Shown here piece after piece: positions 1 through 9,715 of a stretch of DNA of 64,000 bases. A program made the translations under genes and the position numbers. How positions within the stretch are numbered: position 1 is the stretch's first letter; every line of letters starts with the position of its first letter. The notes beneath the pieces are model-generated. The model did no database searches, was not told the origin of the DNA, and saw nothing but the letters and a program-made list of their open reading frames with translations. Source of the stretch: Streptomyces phaeoluteigriseus (GTDB lineage: Bacteria; Actinomycetota; Actinomycetes; Streptomycetales; Streptomycetaceae); contig NZ_MPOH02000009.1 of the NCBI RefSeq assembly GCF_001896135.2, forward strand, positions 485,074-549,073. The letters are read 5' to 3'.

Positions 1-68
1 CCCTCACCCCGTCTTGCCGCCCCCCTCCCCCCCGCGCGGGACCCTGGCGGGAGGGGTCGATCACGGGA

Positions 69-99
69 CGAGCCCCCGTCCGTGGAGGACGAGGGCTCG
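69..99 (-). terminator. stem-loop downstream of cdsA
   Basis: A 13-bp stem with one mismatch (69-81 against 87-99) closes a 5-nt loop 24 nt past the cdsA stop codon. There is no U-tract, as is usual in Streptomyces. It most likely ends the pyrH-frr-cdsA transcript. Confidence 0.6.
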
Positions 100-122
100 T
101 TCAGGGCCGGGCTGAGCACCAC

Positions 123-1349
123 TCAGCCGGACCCCACGAACAGCACCAGCAACAGCCACACCACCGGCGCGGTGGGCAGGAGCGAGTCCAGGCGGTCCAT
201 GATGCCGCCGTGACCGGGAAGCAGGGTGCCCATGTCCTTGATGCCGAGGTCCCGCTTGATCATGGACTCGCCGAGGTCGCCGAGGGTGGCGCTGGCCGCG
301 ACCGCCAGGCCGAGCAGCAGACCCTGCCACCAGGTGCCGTCCTCGATGACGAACTCCATGCACAGCGCACCGACGACCATCGCGAACGACACCGCGCCGA
401 GCAGGCCCTCGCGGGTCTTGCCTGGGCTGATCCGCGGAGCGAGCTTGTGCTTGCCGAAGCGCCAGCCGACGGCGTAGGCCCCGGTGTCGCTGACGACCGT
501 CAGGAGCAGGAACGTCATGACGCGGAGCGCCCCGTCGTCCGCGGTGAGCATCATCGCGACGAACGTGGCCAGGAAGGGGACGTAGAAGGCCGCGAAGACG
601 CCGGCCGTGACGTCCTTGAGGTAGCCCTCCGGCGGTTCCGTCATCCGCCAGACCAGGACCGCCAGCGCGGTCAGGGCCATGGCGACCCAGGCGCCCTCGG
701 CACCCCGGACGTATCCGGCGACGACCATGGCCGCGCCGCCGACCGCGAGCGGCACCAGCGGAGCCTTGATGCCCTTGCGCTCCTGGAGCCGGCTGGTCAG
801 CTCCCACAGACCGACGACGACGGCGACCGCGATCACGCCGACGAAGACGGCCTTGACGACGAACAGCGACGCGATGATCACCGCACCGAGTCCGACGCCG
901 ACCCCTATGGCCGCAGTCAGGTCCCGGCCCGCGCTCTTCTTCTGCGGGGCGGATGCCGGCTGTGGTGCGTCGGGCATGGGCTCCGGATTCTGCGGCACCG
1001 CCGCAGGGGGCTGTGCCGACGGGGTCTCGGCACGGAACGCCCCCGCCGGGGACGTCTCGTTTCGGAACGTCCCGCCGTGGGACGTCCCGTCGCGGAACGT
1101 CTCGTCTCGGAACAAGGGGCCGCCCAGCCGAGCGGCCCCCCGGTCGTCATCCTGGTTTCCGCCGTGAGCGGGTACGTCGGGGACGATGGGCATGGGGCGA
1201 GTCTGCTGCGCCTCAGGCGCATCGTACGCGGGACCCGCCGGGGCAGCCCCCTGGACAGGCCCGTGCGGGACGGCCCCGTGATCGTTGGGCCCCCAGTACC
1301 CGGCCTGTGAACCGGCTCGTGGCGGAGCGCCCCAGGAAGAGTCGTTCAT
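123..1349 (-). CDS. cdsA: phosphatidate cytidylyltransferase (CDP-diacylglycerol synthase)
   Basis: Makes CDP-diacylglycerol from phosphatidic acid and CTP at the membrane, the entry point to phospholipid synthesis. The C-terminal signature is intact: S-x-I-K-R-D near residue 363, followed by PGHGGIMDRLD. About eight hydrophobic segments fill residues 145-405. The first ~140 residues are a hydrophilic, Pro/Gly-rich cytoplasmic extension. It contains a degenerate repeat of the type FRxET/FRxGT around residues 80-107, visible in the DNA at about 1040-1115; such extensions are seen in actinobacterial CdsA. The ATG overlaps the frr stop as ATGA, so translation is coupled to frr. Confidence 0.95.
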   Translation of the reverse strand: MNDSSWGAPPRAGSQAGYWGPNDHGAVPHGPVQGAAPAGPAYDAPEAQQTRPMPIVPDVPAHGGNQDDDRGAARLGGPLFRDETFRDGTSHGGTFRNETSPAGAFRAETPSAQPPAAVPQNPEPMPDAPQPASAPQKKSAGRDLTAAIGVGVGLGAVIIASLFVVKAVFVGVIAVAVVVGLWELTSRLQERKGIKAPLVPLAVGGAAMVVAGYVRGAEGAWVAMALTALAVLVWRMTEPPEGYLKDVTAGVFAAFYVPFLATFVAMMLTADDGALRVMTFLLLTVVSDTGAYAVGWRFGKHKLAPRISPGKTREGLLGAVSFAMVVGALCMEFVIEDGTWWQGLLLGLAVAASATLGDLGESMIKRDLGIKDMGTLLPGHGGIMDRLDSLLPTAPVVWLLLVLFVGSG

Positions 1350-1909
1350 CAGACCTCGAGCAGCTCCGCTTCCTTGTGCTTCAGGAGCTCGTCCACCTGG
1401 GCGACGTACTTCGCGGTGGTGTCGTCGAGTTCCTTCTCGGCACGGCGGCCCTCGTCCTCGCCGACCTCGCCGTCCTTGACGAGCTTGTCGATCGCGTCCT
1501 TGGCCTTGCGGCGCACGGCGCGGATGGACACCTTGGCGTCCTCGCCCTTGCTCTTGGCGACCTTGATGTAGTCGCGGCGGCGCTCCTCCGTCAGCTCGGG
1601 GAACACCACCCGGATGATGTTGCCGTCGTTGCTCGGGTTGACGCCCAGGTCCGAGTCACGGATCGCCTGCTCGATGTTGCGCAGCGCGCTCTTGTCGAAC
1701 GGGGTCACGACCGCCATGCGCGGCTCCGGAACGGAGAACGAAGCCAGCTGGTTGATCGGCGTCGGCGCGCCGTAGTAGTCGGCCACGATCTTGTTGAACA
1801 TCGCCGGGTGCGCACGGCCGGTGCGGATCGCGGCGAAGTCCTCCTTGGCGACCACGACGGCCTTCTCCATCTTCTCCTCGGCCTCGAGGAGGGTCTCTTC
1901 GATCACCAC
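1349..1909 (-). CDS. frr: ribosome recycling factor
   Basis: 186 residues, the normal family length. With EF-G it splits post-termination ribosomes. Three-helix-bundle sequence features are visible: [14 protein letters not shown] near residue 25, [14 protein letters not shown] near 45, and the Arg-rich [20 protein letters not shown] segment around 115-135. It lies 190 nt downstream of pyrH and overlaps cdsA by 1 nt on the other side. The order pyrH-frr-cdsA is the conserved bacterial one. Confidence 0.97.
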   Translation of the reverse strand: MVIEETLLEAEEKMEKAVVVAKEDFAAIRTGRAHPAMFNKIVADYYGAPTPINQLASFSVPEPRMAVVTPFDKSALRNIEQAIRDSDLGVNPSNDGNIIRVVFPELTEERRRDYIKVAKSKGEDAKVSIRAVRRKAKDAIDKLVKDGEVGEDEGRRAEKELDDTTAKYVAQVDELLKHKEAELLEV

Positions 1910-2101
1910 TTGCTCCTGCGTGTCTTGAGTAGGCCCGGCTCCGGTTCCTTGCGGAGGCGGCGGCCGGCTGCGTCGCGTCTTCTTCCTGCACGGTTCCCGA
2001 CCGGCAGGACATTGTCCATCCCCCGACCAGGGTCCGTCGCCCGGTCAGGTGTTGTCGTACGAACCGGGGTTCCCACGGACCGGACCGGGGAGTTCCGCCG
2101 G

Positions 2102-2863
2102 TCAGGCCCGGCTGCCCTGCTCACTCACCAGCGTGCCGATCTTCTCACCCTTGACGGCCCGAGCGATATTGCCCTCCACCAGAAGCTCGAAGACGAGGAT
2201 CGGGAGCTTGTTGTCGCGGCACAGCGTGATGGCGGTGGCGTCGGCGACCTTCAGCTCGCGCGTGATGACCTCGCCGTAGCCGAGGGCGTCGAACTTGACG
2301 GCCTCCGGGTTGGTCTTCGGGTCGGAGTCGTAGACACCGTCCACGCCGTTCTTGCCCATCAGGAGCGCCTCGGCGTCGATCTCCAGGGCGCGCTGGGCGG
2401 CCGTGGTGTCGGTGGAGAAGTACGGCATGCCCATGCCGGCGCCGAAGATGACGACGCGGCCCTTCTCCAGATGACGCACGGCGCGCAGCGGGATGTACGG
2501 CTCGGCGACCTGGCCCATGGTGATGGCGGTCTGGACCCGGCTGTCGATGCCCTCCTTCTCCAGGAAGTCCTGGAGGGCGAGGCAGTTCATGACCGTGCCG
2601 AGCATGCCCATGTAGTCCGAACGGGCCCGGTCCATGCCGCGCACCTGGAGTTCGGCACCACGGAAGAAGTTGCCGCCGCCGATGACCACCGCGATCTCCG
2701 CCCCGTCACGCACGACGGCCGCGATCTCACGGGCGATCTTGTGCACCACGTCGGGATCGACACCCAGGCTGCCGCCACCGGCGAAAGCCTCTCCGGACAG
2801 CTTCAGCAGAAACCGGCCGCTCACTTTGCCGTCGTCGCTCTTCTGGGCCTTGGTGGTGGTCAT
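2102..2863 (-). CDS. pyrH: UMP kinase (uridylate kinase)
   Basis: Phosphorylates UMP to UDP with ATP; the bacterial enzyme is a hexamer of the amino-acid-kinase fold. Motifs seen: [11 protein letters not shown] near the N-terminus, [20 protein letters not shown] and DSRVQTAI. The ATG at 2863 (MTTTKAQ) gives 253 residues. It is preferred over an upstream in-frame start at 2998 because it is preceded by a purine-rich GAGGCGGGA and the extra 45 residues resemble no PyrH. Confidence 0.95.
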   Translation of the reverse strand: MTTTKAQKSDDGKVSGRFLLKLSGEAFAGGGSLGVDPDVVHKIAREIAAVVRDGAEIAVVIGGGNFFRGAELQVRGMDRARSDYMGMLGTVMNCLALQDFLEKEGIDSRVQTAITMGQVAEPYIPLRAVRHLEKGRVVIFGAGMGMPYFSTDTTAAQRALEIDAEALLMGKNGVDGVYDSDPKTNPEAVKFDALGYGEVITRELKVADATAITLCRDNKLPILVFELLVEGNIARAVKGEKIGTLVSEQGSRA

Positions 2864-2900
2864 GGGAGATCCCGCCTCTTTCACGTGGTGCACATACGAA

Positions 2901-2951
2901 GAAGGCCACTGCCGGTGGGGTGTTCGCAACCCGTGCGCGGCAATGGCCTCC
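2901..2951 (-). terminator. long-loop stem between tsf and pyrH
   Basis: Arms 2901-2914 and 2938-2951 pair over about 14 bp (12 matches) around a 23-nt loop, roughly 100-150 nt past the tsf stop. It probably ends or attenuates the rpsB-tsf transcript before pyrH. Confidence 0.45.
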
Positions 2952-3049
2952 TCGTCAGATCTGCTGTCGTCCGTCACACGCCAGGTGACGGCGTCCACGG
3001 ACGACTGCTGCCGACCCTATCGGGGCCGGGCGTCCGTCGCGGTACGGAC

Positions 3050-3885
3050 TCAGATGCCGACCTTGATGCGCGCGAAGCGCTTCAGGCTGACACCGGCCTC
3101 GTCCAGGACCTTCTGCACGGACTTCTTGTTGTCCAGGGCGTACGGCTGACCGAGGACCGTGGCGTCCTTGAAGAAGCCGTTGAGACGACCCTCGACGATC
3201 TTGGCGATCGCGGCCTCGGGCTTGCCCTCGGCGCGGGTGGTCTCCTCGGCGATACGACGCTCCGACTCGACGACCTCGGCCGGCACGTCCTCCTTGGAGA
3301 GGTACTTCGGCGCGAAGGCGGCGATGTGCTGGGCGATGCCCTTGGCGACGTCCGCGTTGGGCTTGTCCAGCTCGACGAGGACACCGATCTGCGGGGGCAG
3401 GTCGGGCATCGTGCGGTGCATGTACGCGGAGACGTAGCCGTCCGCGAACTGTGCGAAGCGGTCCAGGACGATCTTCTCGCCCAGGTTGGCGTTGGCCTCG
3501 TCCACGTACGCCTGGACCGTCTTGCCGGGCTCGATCTCGGAGGCGAGGAGCGCCTCGATGTCGGCCGGGGAGGTCTTGGCGACGTGCTCGGCGATCGCGT
3601 TGGCGACGGCCTGGAACTTCTCGCCCTTGGCGACGAAGTCCGTTTCGCACTTCAGCTCGACGATCGTGCCGGCCGAGTTGTCGTCGGCGATGACCGAGAC
3701 CACGGCGCCGTTCTCGGCGGAGCGGCCCTCGCGCTTGGCGACGCCCTTCTGGCCCTTGATACGGAGCGCCTCGACGGCCTTGTCGACGTTGCCCTCGGCC
3801 TCGTCCAGCGCCTTCTTGCAGTCCATCATCCGGCGCCGGTGAGCTCGCGGAGCTTCTTGACGTCGGCGGCGGTGTAGTTCGCCAT
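3050..3885 (-). CDS. tsf: elongation factor Ts (one-base break near codon 19)
   Basis: Nucleotide-exchange factor for EF-Tu. From 3829 the frame is continuous (MMDCKKALDEAEGNVDKA, then the TDFVAKGEKF motif). The conserved start MANYTAADVKKLRELTGAG is present in the sequence from ATG 3885, but runs into TGA because one base is missing in the GCCGG(C)ATGATG run at about 3829. Restoring one base gives 278 residues, the length known in streptomycetes. The gene is essential, so a sequencing or assembly error is more likely than a real lesion. It follows rpsB in the conserved rpsB-tsf operon. Confidence 0.92.
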
Positions 3886-3988
3886 GAGTCTGTGAGTCTT
3901 TCTCGAAGTCTGGAAGATCGGAGATCTACGGGGTCTGCGGTCTACATGGAGCTGTAGCCCTGTGACCCACCGCTGACCTACGGGTGAA

Positions 3989-4023
3989 CGGCGGGAGCGG
4001 ACCTGGTGTCACCGCTCCCGCCG
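3989..4023 (-). terminator. rpsB-tsf intercistronic hairpin
   Basis: A perfect 12-bp GC-rich inverted repeat (3989-4000 / 4012-4023) with an 11-nt loop sits 18 nt after the rpsB stop and about 100 nt before tsf. It probably acts as an attenuator or RNA-stability element that lowers tsf relative to rpsB. Confidence 0.65.
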
Positions 4024-4040
4024 TCGCACGTCCCGACGGG

Positions 4041-4984
4041 TCAGGCCTTCTCGCCCTCGGCGGCCGGCGCCTCGGCCTCGGCGGCCGGAGCCTCCGCAGC
4101 CGGGGCCTCCTCGGCAGCCGGCGCCTCAGCGGCGGCCTCGGCGGCGGGCGCCTCGGCAGCGGCCTCGGCCGGCTTCTCGGCGGCGTCGTCCGCGCTCTCG
4201 CCGTCCGCCTTCTTCTCGCCCTCGAGCAGGTCGCGCTCCCACGCGGCCAGCGGCTCGCCGGCGGCTTGTCACCCTTGCCCTCGGTGGCGACACCGGAACG
4301 CGAGATGAGGCCCTCGGCCACGGCGTCGGCGATCACGCGGGTGAGCAGCGTGACGGAGCGGATCGCGTCGTCGTTGCCCGGGATCTTGTAGTCGACCTCG
4401 TCGGGGTCGCAGTTGGTGTCGAGGATGGCGACGACCGGGATGTTGAGCTTCCGGGCCTCACCGACCGCGATGTGCTCCTTCTTGGTGTCCACGATCCAGA
4501 CGGCGCTGGGAACCTTGGACATCTCGCGGATACCGCCGAGGGTCTTCTCGAGCTTGATCTTCTCGCGCGAGAGGACCAACAGCTCCTTCTTCGTCAGACC
4601 CGACGCGGCGACGTCCTCGAAGTCGATCTGCTCGAGCTCCTTGAGGCGCTGCAGACGCTTGTAGACGGTCGAGAAGTTGGTGAGCATGCCGCCCAGCCAG
4701 CGCTGGTTGACGTAGGGCATGCCGACGCGGGTGGCCTGCTCGGCGATGGCCTCCTGCGCCTGCTTCTTCGTGCCGACGAACATGACCGTGCCGCCGTGGG
4801 CGACGGTCTCCTTGACGAACTCGTAGGCGCGGTCGATGTACGACAGCGACTGGAGCAGGTCGATGATGTAGATGCCGTTGCGCTCCGTGAAGATGAAGCG
4901 CTTCATCTTCGGGTTCCAACGACGGGTCTGGTGACCGAAGTGGACGCCGCTCTCCAGCAGCTCCCGCATCGTGACGACGGCCAT
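4041..4984 (-). CDS. rpsB: 30S ribosomal protein S2 (one-base break near the C-terminus)
   Basis: The start ATG at 4984 ([21 protein letters not shown]) is preceded by AAGGAGAG. The conserved [17 protein letters not shown] and [14 protein letters not shown] blocks follow. At about 4254-4264, after [11 protein letters not shown], one base is missing. Beyond it the correct frame ([21 protein letters not shown], then an Ala/Glu/Pro-rich tail) continues to TGA at 4041. The reconstructed protein is 314 residues. The acidic AAPAE-rich tail is typical of streptomycete S2. Read without correction, the frame runs on falsely for hundreds of codons in either direction. Confidence 0.93.
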
Positions 4985-5266
4985 GGCCGCTCTCCTTGAG
5001 TTTCTCGGTTGTGCCGCGGGAACCGGACGGATCCCGCGCCTGACGCCCGCTGTGCGCCGAGCCACGAAGGACCGAGGGGCGCAGATACCGGGAATCCGAC
5101 CGAGGTCGGGGCCCTGGTACCGGGGCGTGCGAAGTCGACCCGGTGACCCGGATCGCCAGAAGAAGTGTACGGGACCCACGGGGTACCGGGTGACGCCGCT
5201 GTCCACAACCGGGGAGTGGTCCACAGGTCCGGGCGACGCCGGATCCGCGGGCGGGACGGTTCTCCC

Positions 5267-5836
5267 ATGCACGTCAAGCGATTCCTGGCCCTGCTGCTGG
5301 GCCTCCTGCTCACGGCGACGGCCTCGGCGTCCGGCGCGACGCCCACGCCCACGCCCACGCCGACGCCGACTCCCCCGCCAGCGCCCGTGCCCGTGCCCGT
5401 ACCGGCGGTCTACGAGCTGAGCGAGCTGTCCTTCGACATCAACGGGGACGGCACCGGGCCGGAGATCCGCCTCGGCGCGAGCAGTTGGGTGTGGCAGCGG
5501 AACGGCCTGTCCGTCGCCGACCGGGAGTACGCGCGTGGAGTGACGGTGCACGGCGACTCCTCCGTCACGATCGACCTCAACCGCAGCTGCACCGCCTACG
5601 ACGCTGTGGCCGGCCTCGACGACATGACGCTGAAGCTCGGCAAAGTCGTCTTCTCGGTCTACGCCGACGGGGTGAAACTGTGGTCGTCCGGGACGGTCAG
5701 GGGCGGCGACCCCGCCGTGCCCGTCCATGTGAACCTCTCCGGCCGGGCGACCGTCACCCTGGTGGTCGAGCCGCACAACCACCTCGACACGGTGGCGCTG
5801 GCGGACTGGGCCGAGTCCCGGTTCACCTGTTCGTAG
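5267..5836 (+). CDS. secreted NPCBM-domain protein
   Basis: 189 residues. The signal peptide is [23 protein letters not shown], followed by a (PT)n/(PV)n-rich linker at residues 25-46. The rest is an NPCBM (novel putative carbohydrate-binding module) jelly-roll. Recognisable parts are [18 protein letters not shown], the AVAGLDD turn, [16 protein letters not shown], and the closing [13 protein letters not shown], which matches the family DHADWadArl ending. It is probably exported and sugar- or glycan-binding; no catalytic domain is attached. The ATG at 5267 is the only start that begins with a signal peptide. It is divergent from rpsB, and its 3' end meets the regulator gene from the other strand. 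Confidence 0.75.
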   Translation: MHVKRFLALLLGLLLTATASASGATPTPTPTPTPTPPPAPVPVPVPAVYELSELSFDINGDGTGPEIRLGASSWVWQRNGLSVADREYARGVTVHGDSSVTIDLNRSCTAYDAVAGLDDMTLKLGKVVFSVYADGVKLWSSGTVRGGDPAVPVHVNLSGRATVTLVVEPHNHLDTVALADWAESRFTCS

Positions 5837-8800
5837 CGGTCGAGGTGCCGGGGGTGGCAGCCGGGGTCGGAGCCGGGGTCGGGGTCGGGGTCGGCTTGAG
5901 AGTGGGTGTCGGGCTCGGGTGTGGGTGTCGGCTCGGGTGGTGGGGGTGCTTGTCGGTGTGGGGGTGGTTGTCGGTGTGGGTGTCGGTGTCGGTGTGGGTG
6001 TCGGTGTCGGGTGTGCGTGCACGGCCTCGGTGAGTTCGCGCAGGGCGCCGGTCACCGTCAGGGCTCTGCCCCGCGCCCGCTCGGCCTCCTGCCGTTCGGC
6101 ACCCAGGGCTTCGCGGGCCGCTGCCTCGGCCTGCTCGGCGAGTGCGCGCTGGGGGGCGGGCCGCGGGTAGGGGCCGTACAGCGCGTCGGCGACCGCGAGC
6201 AGCCGGGTCGCGCGTGGGAAGTCCCCGAGCCTGGTCAGCAGGGTCGCCGCGCCGTCGACGACGGCCGAGAGGACGCCCTCGGCACACTGGTCCGCCAGCG
6301 CCTGCCGCAGGGTGCCGGCGAGCAGTGCCAGGGCGGGTTCCGGGCCTGACTCGCCGGTGATCACCTCCGCCTCGAGCAGGCCCAGCGCCGCGATGAACTG
6401 GGGCGGTGGAGTGCCCGCGGCGGCGGCCACGCGGATCGCGTCGCACAGCTCCCGCCCGTGCGCGGTGTCACCCTCGTCCACGGCGATCTGGGCGCGCAGC
6501 AGAAGCACGAACGCCCTGGCGTCCGCCACGCCGTAGCGCTCGGCCGCGGTGTCCGCCTCGTCGAGCGCGGTGAGGGCTCCGGCCCGGTCGCCCGAGCGGT
6601 AGGCGATCTCCGCGAGGCGGGCGATGAGGAACGGCGACTCCGCGTACGCGCCGACCTCGTAGGCGAGCCGCAGCCCTTCCCGGTACTCCCCCTCGGCCTC
6701 CGCGAACCTACCGCGGGCCATCTCCGCCTCACCGGCCGCGCTGCACACCTGGGCCCGCATCCACCGGTCGCCGACACGCCGGCTGAGCACGCGCAGCTCG
6801 GCCAGGTCGTCGTCCACGCCGAGCAGCCCGCCGGGGGAGTCGACGACCGCGTGCGTACGGAACATCAGGACGCAGCCCAGCTCCCAGTCGCCGCCGTAGG
6901 CCCGGCAGTTGATCACGGCCGCTTCCAGGACGCCGCGCAGGTCCTCCGTGTCCCGCAGCTGGAAGGCGGTCAGCGGCCAGATCAGGCCGGGCATGCGGGC
7001 CGCCTCCGGGCCGCCCGGTTCATAGCGGTTGCGCAGCCGCTGGAGGTACGCGGCCTGGCGGGGGTCCGCCGCCACACCCCTGGGCGCGGACTCGGACAGC
7101 AGGAACAGGTGCAGCATGCGGAGGGACATCCGCTGCGTGTGCAGGGGGTGGGTCTTCTCCCCGTCGGGCTCGGCGAGGAAGGCGTCGACGGGATCGACGG
7201 CGGCCATACAGGTCGCGAGGTCGGCGGGGATTGCTGGGGCGGTGGAGACGGCGGAGGCGGTCTGGCCGGCTGGGGCGGCGAATGTGGCGGGGGCGGCCGA
7301 TGTGACCGGGATGGCGGGGGCGGCTGGAGTGACGGACGTGGCGCGGCTGCCGACGTCCGTTCGCGCGGCCGGGAGTCGGTCCAGGACCGCGCCCAGGCGC
7401 AGAGTGCGGTCCGTCCAGGCGGCGCCTTCGTAGCGGTAGTTGCGCAGCCACCAGAACCAGCCCATGGCGATGCAGACGGCGGCGGCCTCCTCCTCGTCGC
7501 CCGCGGTGAGGCCGCGCTGGATCGCCACCCGGATGTTGTCCAGCTCGGTCTCCAGACGGGCTATCCAGGGAAGTTGCTCCGCGGAGCGCAGCAGGGGGTC
7601 GGCCCGCTCGACGAGCGCGCGCACCCAGCCCCGGTGCCGGCGCTCGGCAGCCGCGCGCACCTCCGGTGTCTCGGCGGCGCGCTCGGTGGCGTACTCGTGG
7701 ATCGTCTCCAGCATGCGGTAGCGCATGCCGTCGGCGCCGCCCCTGGTACCCGGTGCCGCGACGACGAGAGACTTGTCGACGAGCGCTCCCACGAGGTCGG
7801 TGACGGGGCCGGTGCACACGGCCTCCGCCGCCTCCAGGTCCCAGCCGCCCGCGAACACGGACAGTTCGCGCAGCACCGTGCGCTCCGGCTCGTCGAGCAG
7901 GTCCCAGGACCAGTCGACGACGGCCCGCAAGGTCTGCTGGCGGGGCAGCGCCGTGCGGCTCCCGGAGGTGAGGAGGCGGAAGCGGTCGTCGAGGCGGTCG
8001 GCGATCTGACGGGGGGTGAGCAGCCGCAGCCGGGCGGCGGCCAGCTCGATGGCGAGCGGCAGCCCGTCCAGCCGCCGGCAGATCTCCGTCACCGCTTCCT
8101 CGTCCCGCAGGGCGGCGGCCGTGGCGGGGTGGGCGGGCGTGGCGGGGCGGACCGTGGCCGCGCGCTCGGTGAAGAGGCGGTACGCCTGGTCGGGGAGGAG
8201 GGGCTCGACCGGACGGACCGACTCGCCGGGGACGCCCAGGGGTTCACGGCTGGTGGCGAGGATCGTGAGCCCTGGGCAGCGGGTGAGCAGGGTCTCGGCG
8301 AGGCCGGCGGCGGCGCCGATGACATGTTCGCAGTTGTCAAGGATCAGGAGCTGGCTGCGCGGGGCGCAGTACTCGACGAGCAGGGCGACCGGGTCGTCCT
8401 GCGGGGTCGCCAGGTCGTGGTCAGCAGCACGGTCTCGCGCAGACCGAGGGCACTGACCACCGCGCCTGGCACCGCCTCCGGCCGGTCGAGCGACGCCAGC
8501 TCGACCAGCCACGCCTGCGGGAGCCCGGCGGCGGCTTCCTCGGCGAGACGGGTCTTTCCTGAGCCGCCCGGTCCGGTGAGGGTGACGAGACGAGCCCTGT
8601 GCAATTCGGAACGGATGGCGGCGATCTCGGGTTCCCGGCCCACGAAAGAGGTAAGCCGTGGACGAAGGTTGCCGGTGCGTTCGGGGAGTCGGGGCGGGGT
8701 GAGGGGCGTGTCCGGCTCGGCGGCCGGCCGCGGCGGGCTGCCGCCGTCGTGGCTGCCACCGGCGCGGCTGCCGCCGTCGCGGCTGCCCCCGTCGCGGCTG

Positions 8801-9552
8801 TTCCCCTCATGGTTGTCCCCGTAGCCGCGGCCGTCGAGCAGTTCGGCGTGCAGGGCGCGCAGGGCCGGGCCGGGGTCGGTGCCGAGGCCGTCGGCGAGGG
8901 TGCGGCGGGCTGTCTCGTACGCGGCGAGGGCGTCGGCCGGGCGGCCGGTGTCGCGCAGGGCGCGGATGAGGAGCGCGTGCAGCGGTTCGTCGTAGGGATG
9001 CGCGGTGGTCAGTTCCGCCAGGCGGGGTACGGCCTCGTCGGCACGGCCCAGCAGCAGGTCCGCCTCCGCGCGAGCGCGGGACGCCTCCAGGCGCAAGGCC
9101 TCCGGGCGGGCGGCCGCGGGGTGGTCGCGGAGGTCGGCGAGCGCCGGGCCGCGCCACAGGTCCAGGGCCGCGTCCAGGGTGCGTGCGGCGGTGGCGGGGT
9201 CGCCCGTGCGCAGGGCGTCGGCACCCTGTCGTACGAGGCGTTCGAAGACGAAGAGGTCGACGTCGTCCTCCGTCGCCGCGAGGCGGTAGCCGCCCGGGGC
9301 GGAGGTGACGGTGTCCTTGCCGACGGTACGACGGAGGCGGCCGATGAGGGCCTGGAGGGCGGCGGGGGCGTCCTGGGGCGGGGCGTCGGCCCACACGTCG
9401 TCGATCAGGGTTTCCGGGGTGGCGGGACGGCCTGGGCGGAGGGCGAGGGCGGTGAGCAGGGCTCGGAGGCGGGGGCCTGGGAGGGGTACGGGGATGCCGT
9501 GGTCGTCCGTTGTCTGGGTGACGCCCAGGATTCTGTACCGCACGGGGTTCAT
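5823..9552 (-). CDS. SARP/AfsR-type regulator: wHTH-BTAD-NB-ARC-TPR (frame breaks near 8421 and 5910)
   Basis: N-terminal winged-helix DNA-binding domain (RYRILGVTQ to the GGYRLA hairpin, ~residues 1-95) is followed by a BTAD domain ([13 protein letters not shown] to ~240). Then comes a Gly/Ser/Asp linker with repeated GGSRD units and an NB-ARC-like ATPase (P-loop [10 protein letters not shown], Walker [23 protein letters not shown]). Long helical TPR-like repeats come last. One base is missing at about 8421 (LLTT then DLATPQDDP). The extreme C-terminus is (TP)n low-complexity. A second slip in the GGTGTC repeats near 5900-5960 would move it to the stop at 5823; uncorrected, the frame falsely continues into rpsB. 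The start is ATG 9552 or GTG 9582; neither has a clear ribosome site. Target genes are unknown. Confidence 0.7.
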
Positions 9553-9715
9553 TGGTCGGCGTGGGGTTGTGGGGTGGGGCACGGGGTTTCTCGCGGGGTG
9601 GGGTGACCGGGCGTCGGTGAGAGGCGGCCGGTCTGCGTGCGGGGGCGGCTGACGGCCGTACGTGGGAAGTCACCGGGGTGGTGCTGGGGGGCGGAGGCGC
9701 AGCCCGGCGCTGCCC

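Noticed and set aside
953..3877. A 974-codon plus-strand open frame
   Set aside because: It lies wholly antisense to cdsA, frr, pyrH and tsf and has the Arg/Asp/Val-rich composition of a high-GC shadow frame.
3926..8512. A 1528-codon minus-strand open frame joining the SARP regulator to rpsB
   Set aside because: It merges two unrelated genes through antisense of the NPCBM gene; the join exists only because of frame slips near 5910 and 4260.
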